Source: Candidatus Eiseniibacteriota bacterium
GTDB lineage: Bacteria > Eisenbacteria > RBG-16-71-46 > CAIMUX01 > VGJL01
NCBI GenBank assembly: GCA_014729455.1
Contig: WJJW01000276.1
Span: forward strand, 1 to 19,319
DNA: 19,319 bases
Reading direction: 5' to 3'
Below the pieces are notes generated by a model. The model was not told the origin of the DNA. It was given only the letters and a program-made list of their open reading frames with translations, and did no database searches. Shown here piece after piece: positions 1 to 7,263 of this stretch (position 1 is its first letter; each line of letters begins with the position of its first letter). The translations under genes and the position numbers were made by a program.

Positions 1-87
1 CCCTCGGCCCCCTCCGCCGCGAGGGGTTCGAGGGAAGCCGCGTCGACCGGAGCGGTTCGCTGATCGACGCTCTTCGTCCGGACCTCC
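1..87. repeat. Left arm of an 87-bp perfect inverted repeat
   Basis: Positions 1-87 are the exact reverse complement of 317-403 (position p pairs with 404-p). Pairing fails at 88/316. The repeat may continue beyond the window. It lies inside the kinase reading frame, so the frame left of position 88 is the antisense of the same gene rather than its natural C-terminus. A fold-back assembly or amplification chimera at a contig end is the simplest reading; a genuine inversion is possible. Confidence 0.95.
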
Positions 88-857
88 TCGAGGATCAGAT
101 GAGCGTCGAAGTTTCCGATGTCCCGCTCCGGATCTCCGCGGCAGACCTCGTCCCAGTCGAGGAGACCGACCCGTCCCCGGCCCGTCGCCGTTTCCTCGGC
201 GACGAGGACCTGGGCGGGGTAGAAGTCGCCATGCAGAGAGAGGACTGCATCATTCGATCGCGGTCCACGCGGTCGGTTCGCCCACCAGCGTGCGGCCGCC
301 GCGTCGAAGCGATCCCGGAGGTCCGGACGAAGAGCGTCGATCAGCGAACCGCTCCGGTCGACGCGGCTTCCCTCGAACCCCTCGCGGCGGAGGGGGCCGA
401 GGGCTGGAAGAAGGCGATGGAGCCGCGCGATCGCCTCGCCGACCTCTTGCAAGACCCGGGGCGGCTCCGCGCCGGAGAGGATGCGGTCTCCCGAGACCGG
501 CGTGAGGATCGTCGCGCGATAGCGGGGGAGGAGAGCGACCGGCCGAGGGATCCGCACCTCGGCGCGCTCGCCGATCTCGGCGATGGAGCGAAGCTGGGCG
601 ATCCGGTCCGGTTGGACACGGCGTCGCTGGAGCTTGACGAACCAGACGGCCGGTGGATCCTCTTCGACGCTCCGCACACGCAACACCGCCCGTTGCCCCA
701 GACGTTGCTTGACCACCGAGATCTCCAGTGGGGCGTCGATCTGGAGTGCGAGCCGGAGATCCCTCATGAGCCGCTTCGTTCCTCCTTCGGCGAGGATGCG
801 GCAGACCCCTTTCAGTGCGGGATCGGGACGGAGCCCGTCGAGCGACGGTGTGCTCAC
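1..857 (-). CDS. APH-fold phosphotransferase (small-molecule/sugar kinase), 3' end missing
   Basis: Translation from a GTG at 857 gives an aminoglycoside-phosphotransferase-type kinase. The catalytic loop reads LHGDFYPAQVL, with H209 and catalytic D211. The metal-binding segment LLDWDEVCRGDP follows, with D234 in the place of the DFG aspartate. In the usual Brenner motif HxDxxxxN the last position is Asn; here it is Gln216. The GTG shares four bases (GTGA) with the stop of the ABC exporter, so the two are probably translationally coupled. The natural sequence is readable to about residue 257 (position 88). Left of that the frame runs into an inverted copy of its own middle and is not trustworthy, so the C-terminal part is missing. 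The family phosphorylates hydroxyls of sugars, amino alcohols or antibiotics. In an operon of glycosyltransferases and an exporter, phosphorylation of a glycan or lipid-head precursor is more likely than drug resistance. The substrate is unknown. Confidence 0.85.
   Translation of the reverse strand, partial: MSTPSLDGLRPDPALKGVCRILAEGGTKRLMRDLRLALQIDAPLEISVVKQRLGQRAVLRVRSVEEDPPAVWFVKLQRRRVQPDRIAQLRSIAEIGERAEVRIPRPVALLPRYRATILTPVSGDRILSGAEPPRVLQEVGEAIARLHRLLPALGPLRREGFEGSRVDRSGSLIDALRPDLRDRFDAAAARWWANRPRGPRSNDAVLSLHGDFYPAQVLVAEETATGRGRVGLLDWDEVCRGDPERDIGNFDAHLILEEVRTKSVDQRTAPVDAASLEPLAAEGAE
317..403. repeat. Right arm of the 87-bp inverted repeat
   Basis: This arm is the reverse complement of 1-87, separated from it by a 229-bp spacer (88-316). 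It lies in the middle of the APH-fold kinase gene and is in its natural coding context on the minus strand, encoding roughly residues 152-180. It is therefore the likely original copy. Confidence 0.95.
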
Positions 858-2767
858 GGATGGGGGAGGCGCGGCGCCGGAAAGGCGATCGGGGACTTCG
901 CGTCGTCGTCCCCGCGCCGGTCGGGGGCGACGCCCTGAATCTCCGCGAGGGCCCGGAAGAGGGTGTCGCTTCTCAGGAGATCCTCCGCCGGACCGTTCTC
1001 GACGAGGCGGCCCTTGTCGAGGACGAGCACGCGATCCGCTGTGCGAATGGTCGAGAATCGATGCGTGATCGCGATCGTCGTCCGTCCCTCGCAAAGGCGC
1101 GCGAGGCCTTCGAGGACCTCCTTTTCGCTGCGGGCGTCGAGACCGGTCGTGGGCTCGTCGAGCAGGACGATCGGGCTGTCTTTGAGCACGGCCCGAGCGA
1201 TCGCCAGTCGCTGCTTCTGACCGCCGGAGAGCGATTGCCCCCTCTCGCGGATCCGTGTGGCGAGACCATCCGGCAGACCTCGGACGAACTCCTCCAGCGC
1301 AGCCGTCCGCAGGGCGTTCCACAGCTCCTCGTCGGTCGCGTCCGGCTTGCCGAACAGGAGGTTCTCCCGAATCGATCGGCCGACGATGAACGGCTCCTGC
1401 GGCAGCAAACTGATCTGCCGGCGCAGGCTGCCCACCGTATACCGCTTGATCTTCTGGTCGTCGATGTAGACCCGTCCTTCCGTCGGCTTGTGGAACCGGA
1501 GGAGAAGCGAGAACAGGGTCGTCTTCCCCGCTCCCGTCGGGCCGACCAGAGCCACGCTCTCGCCCGGAGCGATGCGAAAGCTGACGTCGGTCAAGGCGAC
1601 CGAGCCGTCGTCGTAGGCGAACGTCACGTGGGCGAAGCGGATCGCGCCCCGGAAGGGCGGCGCCTCGACCGCCCCGTGGGAGTCGCGGATCTCGCGGGCC
1701 GCGTGAAGGATCTCCAGGACCCGCTCCGCGGCGGCGGATGCCCGAGCCGTACGCTCCGTCACCTTCGAGATGCCCCGGACCGGTTTGAAGATGGCGCGGA
1801 GGTAGGCGAGGAACACGAGGAAGACGCCCGGGGTCATGCTGTCCTGCAGGACCTCCCGGACTCCGAACCAGAGGACGAGCGCCGTCCCGATCGCCACCGT
1901 CACCTCGACCATCCGCTGCATTCCCGCCTCGAGCTTCGCCGCCCGCAGCCCCGCGCGTGCGCTCTTCTTGGTGATCTTGCGGAATCGCTCGTCCTCTCGA
2001 TCCTCTGCGGTGTATGCCTGGACCATCGGAATCGAGAGGAGGACCTCCTCGATCGACTGGGCCAGGCGCCCCTCGCGACGTCGTTGCTTGCGAGCCGCGG
2101 CGACCATCCGCCTGCGGAAGGTTCGGAACAGGAAGAAGAGGATCGGCGCGAGGACGAGCGCGATCAGTGTCAGACGTAGGTTGACGGTGAGCATCAGAAT
2201 CAGAACGGAGACGAGCAGGACCGTCTGCGTGGTCATCGTGACCAGCGAAGCGAGGATCATCTCCCGGAGCATGATCATGTCGCCGGTCATCCGCATCATC
2301 AGGTCCCCGCTCGTCGCCTTCCGGTGGAACGGCAGGGCCAAGCGCTGGAGCTGATGGAACACGTCCTCGCGCAAGTCGCGCACGATCCCCTGCCCGACCC
2401 CGGCCAGCAGCACGCTCTGCGCGTAGTAGACCGCACCCGCGAGCCCCGCCAGAACGAGCACCGCCAGCGCCGAGAGACCGAGTAGCGCCATCCGATCGCC
2501 GCCGACGAGCGCGAGCGGGTCGACGCCGAGGAACCGACTCTCGCGGTCGAGCAGGGCTCGATCGAAGAGGATCTGCAACGGCCACGGCTCGAGGAGCCGC
2601 AATCCGGCGTACAGGAGCGAGAGAGCCACGGCCAAGATCAGCCTCTTCCGGTAGGAGCGCAGATACGGATGGAACTGAGATTGGATCCGCAGCAGACGTC
2701 GCGCCCCTCGAACGCGGCGCACGATGTCCGACCGGGCGGATTCGAGGAGGCCGGGCCGGTCGTTCAT
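854..2767 (-). CDS. ABC exporter, fused membrane and ATPase domains (type IV/MsbA-like half transporter)
   Basis: The 637-residue protein has the exporter layout of a membrane domain followed by an ATPase domain. Hydrophobic segments lie near residues 43-64, 93-116, 174-196, 198-215, 287-306 and 312-328. The ATPase domain has Walker A GPTGAGKTT (K415), Q-loop Gln457, signature LSGGQ (513-517), Walker B IVLLDEP (D537, catalytic E538) and H-loop His569, so all key residues are intact. It probably acts as a homodimer in the inner membrane and flips or exports a lipid-linked or amphipathic product. An earlier in-frame ATG at 2857 would add 30 residues lying inside the upstream gene. The ATG at 2767 is preferred because it shares ATGA with the upstream stop. 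The neighbouring GT4 fusion and kinase suggest a glycolipid or glycan substrate; this is an inference. A multidrug or peptide exporter cannot be excluded. Confidence 0.93.
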   Translation of the reverse strand: MNDRPGLLESARSDIVRRVRGARRLLRIQSQFHPYLRSYRKRLILAVALSLLYAGLRLLEPWPLQILFDRALLDRESRFLGVDPLALVGGDRMALLGLSALAVLVLAGLAGAVYYAQSVLLAGVGQGIVRDLREDVFHQLQRLALPFHRKATSGDLMMRMTGDMIMLREMILASLVTMTTQTVLLVSVLILMLTVNLRLTLIALVLAPILFFLFRTFRRRMVAAARKQRRREGRLAQSIEEVLLSIPMVQAYTAEDREDERFRKITKKSARAGLRAAKLEAGMQRMVEVTVAIGTALVLWFGVREVLQDSMTPGVFLVFLAYLRAIFKPVRGISKVTERTARASAAAERVLEILHAAREIRDSHGAVEAPPFRGAIRFAHVTFAYDDGSVALTDVSFRIAPGESVALVGPTGAGKTTLFSLLLRFHKPTEGRVYIDDQKIKRYTVGSLRRQISLLPQEPFIVGRSIRENLLFGKPDATDEELWNALRTAALEEFVRGLPDGLATRIRERGQSLSGGQKQRLAIARAVLKDSPIVLLDEPTTGLDARSEKEVLEGLARLCEGRTTIAITHRFSTIRTADRVLVLDKGRLVENGPAEDLLRSDTLFRALAEIQGVAPDRRGDDDAKSPIAFPAPRLPHP

Positions 2768-5700
2768 CGAACCGCCTCTTCGGCAACAGGGTCCGGAAGC
2801 TCCTCCGATCCCGCCGGGGGGGAGGACGCCGGCTGCGCCGCCGCGGGGGGAGGCCATCCCGCCAGCGAGCGGAGGAACAGCTTCCGAAGCGCACCCGCAT
2901 TGCGCTTGACGCTGAACGCGCTCTCCACGCGTTCCCGTGCGCGGGCGGCAAGCGCATCCGCCAGCTCCGCATCCGCGAAGATCCGGGCGATCCGATCAGC
3001 AAGGGGGGCGACCTCGCCCGGTTCGGTCAGGAGACCGTGGACGCCGTCCTCGATCGCCTCGGGAATCCCGGACAGAGACGTGCTCACGACCGGCACCCCC
3101 AGCGCCATCGCCTCGAGGAGGACGGTCGGAATCCCGTCACGGTCGCCGTCGCGGGCGATGACGCACGGCTGGGCCAGAACGCGCGCCCGGCTGTAGAGCC
3201 CCCGCCGCATCCGCGCCAGAGGGACCGCCCCGAGCAGTCGGACCGTTCCTTCCAGACCGAGACGATCGATGCGATCTTGGAGACGCTCCCTCTCCGGCCC
3301 CTCGCCGACGATCAGGCATCGGAACGGGGTCCCGCGATCCCGGAGAATCCGGCACGCTTCGATGAGGACGTGGAAGCCCTTCTTCTCGATGAGCCGTCCC
3401 ACGGCGAGGATGAGGGGACGGGGGGCGACGGGCCGGGCCGAGGGGGGGGTGTACGGGAACTGGTCGAGCTGCAGCCCGATGTGCACGGTCCGGATGCGCC
3501 CCTCCTTGACCCGGAATCCGAGCCCCTCGAGGAATCGCTGATTCTTCCGGCTGACGGCGATGACGAAGCGGGCGAGCTTGATCCGCTTCTTCAGCTTGTG
3601 GCTCTCGCGATGGCGGTGGCCCTCCCAGTAGATGTCCTTCGCGTGCGCCGTGAACGAGAAGGGCAGGCCCGAGATCATCGACGCCATCTTCGCCACGCGG
3701 GCCGGTCCGCTGGCGAAGTGGGCGTGGAAGTGCCCGATCCGCTCCCGGTGCGCCGCATCCGCGATCACGCCGGCCTGGAGCAGCTTCGCCATCGCCCGGA
3801 GGTTGCCCCGGCGGATTGCGAAACCGAGCGCCCGCAGGTATCCCGCCGGTCTTCGGATGAAGCACCGGAGGTGCGCGAGTCCGACGGCGGGTCCAAGAAA
3901 ATGTCTCCCCCGGGGGAGGATCGACACCCGCCCGCGGACCCGTTCCGCTTCCTCCTGCCTCCGCGCCTCGGGCCGCTTCATCGAGAAGACGCGGATCTCG
4001 ATGCCCTGTCGCTCGAGCTCGACGATCTCGTTGACGATGAACGTCTCCGAAAAGCGCGGGAACATCTTCAAGACGTATCCGACGCGCGGCGTGTCCGATC
4101 GTTTTCCGAGCCGGCAGGCGACCGCTCGCTCCGCGATCTGCTCGACTCTCCGGCTCCAGTCCTCTTCGCGGGCGCGGGCCGCGCCGCGCCGCCCCATCCA
4201 GCGGGCTCTCTCGCGGTTCTCTGCCAGATCCAGCAGAGCGCCGGCGAGCTTTCGCTCGTCTCCGGGGGGAACGAGAAGCCCGCACGACGGCTCGATCCAG
4301 CCCGGAACGTCGCCGATCCGCGAGGCCACCACGGGGCGGCCGACGGCCATGTACTCCAGGATCTTCATCGGCGAAAAATAGAAGCGATCCTGGGGCAAGT
4401 ACGGCGCGGCGAGGATGTCGGCCGCCCGCAGGAGCACCGGCACACGATCGTGCGCGACGGCCCCGGTGAACCGCACGATCTCCTCGAGACCGCGACGCGC
4501 AATCCGCTTTTCCAGCTTCTCCCTTTCGGGACCGTCGCCGATGAAAACGAGACGGAGGCGGGGCTGCTTCTCCGCCGCCCGTTCGAAAGCGCGGAGGAGG
4601 AGACCCCCGCCGTGCCAGGGCTTCAGGGAACCGGCGAAGCCGACCACGACGTCCTCCTCCGCCCAACCCCAGTCCTCCCGAACCCCGGAATAGTCGATGC
4701 CGCGACGAAAGCGGGAGAGATCGACGCCGTTCGGCAGGACCGTGACCCGGTCGGGAGAGGCCCCCTGCTCGAGGGCCCAGCGCCGCAAGGCATGCGATAC
4801 GACGAACACGTGGTCCGCATGACGCAGGATCCATCGCTCCAGCAGGCGGGTCAGCCCGCCCCAGCGGAGGTGCCGGAAGCGCTCCTCCTCCTCGGCGAGC
4901 GGGGCGTTGACCTCGAGAAGCCAGGGGACCCGCCGCCGGCGGCAGGCGAGGCCGGTGGCGATCGCGCAAAGGGAGTAGCGCTCGTAGACGAAGTCGGGCC
5001 GGAGCTCCCGCAGGAAGTGCGCGACTTGCCGCCCGAGCGTCACGTTGAGAAGGAGCCGGCGCAACTCCTTCGAGCGCCGGGCGGTCCAGCCCGGTGGCGC
5101 GACCACCTCGATCGGCAGATCGAAACGGTTCCCCGTCGGAGGAGCCGGTCCCGGGTTCGGTGTGAGAACGCGCAGGTCGACTCCCATCGCGGCGATCCGT
5201 CCCGCGACCTGACGGACGTGCGCGGATGCCCCCTTGTGTCCCCGGATCGGGACCCCGAGGTCGGCGCTGACGTAGAGGCAGCGGGTCGGTGCGCGGTGGC
5301 GATCGAGCAATTCGGCGAGGCGCCGGCTGTTGCGCCGGAGATCGAAGCGCTCCTCGACGTCCCTTCTCGCGCGCGAGACGCGGCGCCGGGTCGCGGCCGG
5401 ATCCTCGAAGGTGCGGGCGATCGCCTCGGCGAGCCGATCGGGTCTCCGGGGCGGGACCAAGTATCCGTTCTGTCCGTCCTCGATCAGCTCGGGGATCGCC
5501 GAGATTCGGGTGCCGACCACCGGGACCTCCATCGCCATCGCCTCGACCAGGACGTTCGGGATCCCGTCGCGGTCCCCGTTCTCGAGCACGACCGAGGGGA
5601 GCGCGAGAAGGTCGGCGCGCGCATATTCCGTGCGCACCGCGGAGGGAGGCAGGCTGCCGAGGAACTCGACCTGCTCCGCGATCCCCAGATCCGTCGCGAG

Positions 5701-6522
5701 GTGGCGGAGACGGGGCCCCTCCGTCCCGTCGCCGACGAAGACGAGGCGGAAGAGTAGACCGCGTTCCCGCAACGCGACCGCCGCCCGCAGGAGGTCGTCG
5801 AGACCCTTTTTCGGCACCTGCCTGCCGACGGCGAGAATCCGTTTCGGCTCGTCGGTACGGCGCACGCGATCCCGAGAGGGGCGGAAGCGATCGAGATCGG
5901 ATCCGTGGTAGCCGACGTGCACGGGGGTCGACGATCCGAGCGCGCGGAGAAAACGCCCGTTGGCCTCCGTGCAGGTCCAGACGAAACGGGCCGCGTCCAT
6001 CTTGTGGCGCAGAGAGCGCCGGTCCGAGAGGTAGAGGTCCTTCGCGTGGGCGGCGAAGCTGAACGGGATGCCGGTCAGCCGGCTGGTCCACCACGCCACG
6101 GAGGTCGGAACGTGGGCGAATCCCCCATGGAGATGGGACACCTCCTCTCGGAGGCAGAAGCGGGCGACGCTGCCGGCCTGGAAGAAGCGCTTCCAGGCCG
6201 AGCGGGAGAAGCGCCGCGCGACCAGGCCCAGTGCGTGGAGATACCGTCCCGGCCGTTCGCGGAGCAGCCGGCCGTGCTCCCGCAAGACCGCGACGAACCC
6301 CGCTCGGGTTCCGAGGGCGGGGAGGGTGAACGTCTCCGCCTGCAGAGAGAGTGCGTCCGGAGAGTGGACGGTGCCGGTCGGCTCCAGCAGCGAGACGATC
6401 CGGAGATCGACCCCTCTTCTCCTCAACTCGATGATCTCGTTCGTGATGAACGTCTCCGAGAGCCGAGGGAACATCTTGACGATGTAAGCGACCGGTCCGG
6501 GGGAGGCTCTGCTCTCGCTCAT
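2764..6522 (-). CDS. Three-domain GT4 glycosyltransferase fusion
   Basis: This 1252-residue protein contains three complete GT-B, GT4-type glycosyltransferase units. Domain 1 (about 1-410) opens with YIVKMFPRLSETFITNEI and has its acceptor/nucleotide-sugar loop GDRDGIPNVLVEAM with E327. Domain 2 (about 414-805) has VLPNGVDLSRF and FSPMKILEYM with E723. Domain 3 (about 812-1230) opens with GYVLKMFPRFSETFIVNEI (K819) and has GDRDGIPTVLLEAM with E1137. Domains 1 and 3 are close paralogues (both also have SF(A/T)AHAKD), of the WcaL/colanic-acid-like subfamily, while domain 2 is a different GT4 type. Typical family members are 350-420 residues with a single domain. There is no signal peptide or clear transmembrane helix, so it is cytosolic or peripheral. 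The start ATG at 6522 has GGAGGAG five bases upstream and shares ATGA with the preceding gene. The stop overlaps the ABC exporter start. It probably adds up to three sugars successively to one acceptor that the adjacent exporter then moves. Specificities are unknown. Confidence 0.92.
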   Translation of the reverse strand: MSESRASPGPVAYIVKMFPRLSETFITNEIIELRRRGVDLRIVSLLEPTGTVHSPDALSLQAETFTLPALGTRAGFVAVLREHGRLLRERPGRYLHALGLVARRFSRSAWKRFFQAGSVARFCLREEVSHLHGGFAHVPTSVAWWTSRLTGIPFSFAAHAKDLYLSDRRSLRHKMDAARFVWTCTEANGRFLRALGSSTPVHVGYHGSDLDRFRPSRDRVRRTDEPKRILAVGRQVPKKGLDDLLRAAVALRERGLLFRLVFVGDGTEGPRLRHLATDLGIAEQVEFLGSLPPSAVRTEYARADLLALPSVVLENGDRDGIPNVLVEAMAMEVPVVGTRISAIPELIEDGQNGYLVPPRRPDRLAEAIARTFEDPAATRRRVSRARRDVEERFDLRRNSRRLAELLDRHRAPTRCLYVSADLGVPIRGHKGASAHVRQVAGRIAAMGVDLRVLTPNPGPAPPTGNRFDLPIEVVAPPGWTARRSKELRRLLLNVTLGRQVAHFLRELRPDFVYERYSLCAIATGLACRRRRVPWLLEVNAPLAEEEERFRHLRWGGLTRLLERWILRHADHVFVVSHALRRWALEQGASPDRVTVLPNGVDLSRFRRGIDYSGVREDWGWAEEDVVVGFAGSLKPWHGGGLLLRAFERAAEKQPRLRLVFIGDGPEREKLEKRIARRGLEEIVRFTGAVAHDRVPVLLRAADILAAPYLPQDRFYFSPMKILEYMAVGRPVVASRIGDVPGWIEPSCGLLVPPGDERKLAGALLDLAENRERARWMGRRGAARAREEDWSRRVEQIAERAVACRLGKRSDTPRVGYVLKMFPRFSETFIVNEIVELERQGIEIRVFSMKRPEARRQEEAERVRGRVSILPRGRHFLGPAVGLAHLRCFIRRPAGYLRALGFAIRRGNLRAMAKLLQAGVIADAAHRERIGHFHAHFASGPARVAKMASMISGLPFSFTAHAKDIYWEGHRHRESHKLKKRIKLARFVIAVSRKNQRFLEGLGFRVKEGRIRTVHIGLQLDQFPYTPPSARPVAPRPLILAVGRLIEKKGFHVLIEACRILRDRGTPFRCLIVGEGPERERLQDRIDRLGLEGTVRLLGAVPLARMRRGLYSRARVLAQPCVIARDGDRDGIPTVLLEAMALGVPVVSTSLSGIPEAIEDGVHGLLTEPGEVAPLADRIARIFADAELADALAARARERVESAFSVKRNAGALRKLFLRSLAGWPPPAAAQPASSPPAGSEELPDPVAEEAVR
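6174..6200. repeat. Perfect 11-bp hairpin inside the GT4-fusion gene
   Basis: CGGCCTGGAAG (6174-6184) and its complement (6190-6200) flank a five-base loop. It lies in domain 1 and codes for part of KRFFQAGS. It would be a stable mRNA stem near the 5' end of the cistron. Confidence 0.85.
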
Positions 6523-7253
6523 CGGGACTCCTCCCGGAAGCTCACGTCTCGATAGGACGTCGACAGCTCCAACCCGGTGCCGTTCTCGACCCGCAGACGC
6601 CAGCGAAAGGTCCCCGGCGCGACCGGGCGGCCGGACGCATCGCCCCGGTTGCCGATGCCGTTCCAGAGCAGCTCTGTTTCCCCTTGCAGCTCCGGTGAGT
6701 ACCAGACCGGCTCGCCCGAGTCCGCGTAGAGACGGACCTGGATCGTCCGGCTTCGGTCGTCCGGGGGAGACCAGACGAAGCGCAGCGGGACGGAGAACCG
6801 CGGAAGCGCGACGGAGGCGTCGGGCTCCGGTTCTCGCGCCTCGACCCCCCCGAGCGCGAGATCCATGTCGGGAAGCGCGAGAATCGTGTCATCGCTCGTG
6901 AACCGGATCTCGTAGGCGGCCTTGTCGAAGTCCCGCGGATCGTCCGAATCGACCTCGACGGTCCAATCACCCGCCCCGACCTCGGCGAAGCGGTAGCTCC
7001 CCTCACCGTCCGTCCGATCGTCCGTGATGAGCGTGTCGGTGCTGGTCTCGAGCAGCTCCACCTTCTCGTCTACGACGGGTTCGCCGGCGCGCAGCACGCG
7101 ACCGGTCAAGTTCGGCAAGGGGACCAGCGGACCGGTCCACTCGTGCAGGTCGCGCGAGCAATCGACGCTCGTTGCGAGACAGGCCACCGCGATCCAGGGG
7201 AGCCACGAAGCGCGTCGCGCGCCATGCCGGGACGTTCCGGTCTTCCGGAGCAA
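6519..7253 (-). CDS. Small exported protein with carboxypeptidase-regulatory-like and FlgD-like domains
   Basis: The 244-residue protein starts at TTG 7253. That start is chosen because TAGGAGGAG, which includes the stop codon of the preceding gene, lies about five bases upstream, and because the N-terminus then becomes a basic segment followed by WLPWIAVACLATSV, a short signal-peptide core. A Cys in AVAC or SVDC could be a lipidation site, but neither is a textbook lipobox. Residues about 45-130 (GRVLRAGEPVVDEKVELLE, GEGSYRFAEVGAGDWTVEV) look like a carboxypeptidase-regulatory or prealbumin-type beta sandwich. The C-terminal part resembles a FlgD Ig-like module, with LLWNG, then GRPVAPGTFRWRL. 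No catalytic motif is visible. The stop overlaps the GT4-fusion ATG by four bases. It is likely a periplasmic or surface accessory of the glycan operon; the exact job is unknown. A longer frame extends upstream to 7496 but lies wholly inside the previous gene. Confidence 0.72.
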   Translation of the reverse strand: MLRKTGTSRHGARRASWLPWIAVACLATSVDCSRDLHEWTGPLVPLPNLTGRVLRAGEPVVDEKVELLETSTDTLITDDRTDGEGSYRFAEVGAGDWTVEVDSDDPRDFDKAAYEIRFTSDDTILALPDMDLALGGVEAREPEPDASVALPRFSVPLRFVWSPPDDRSRTIQVRLYADSGEPVWYSPELQGETELLWNGIGNRGDASGRPVAPGTFRWRLRVENGTGLELSTSYRDVSFREESR

Positions 7254-7263
7254 CGGGCTCCTC

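Noticed and set aside
1..857. Aminoglycoside resistance gene
   Set aside because: The APH fold is shared by many kinases; the operon context is glycan synthesis and export, and the catalytic loop differs from resistance enzymes.
3037..5757. A 906-codon plus-strand open frame antisense to the GT4 fusion (and a similar minus-strand frame at 3137-6094)
   Set aside because: Its translation is low-complexity Arg/Pro/Asp/Glu with no domain, and the opposite frame encodes clear GT4 motifs. High G+C makes long empty frames common.
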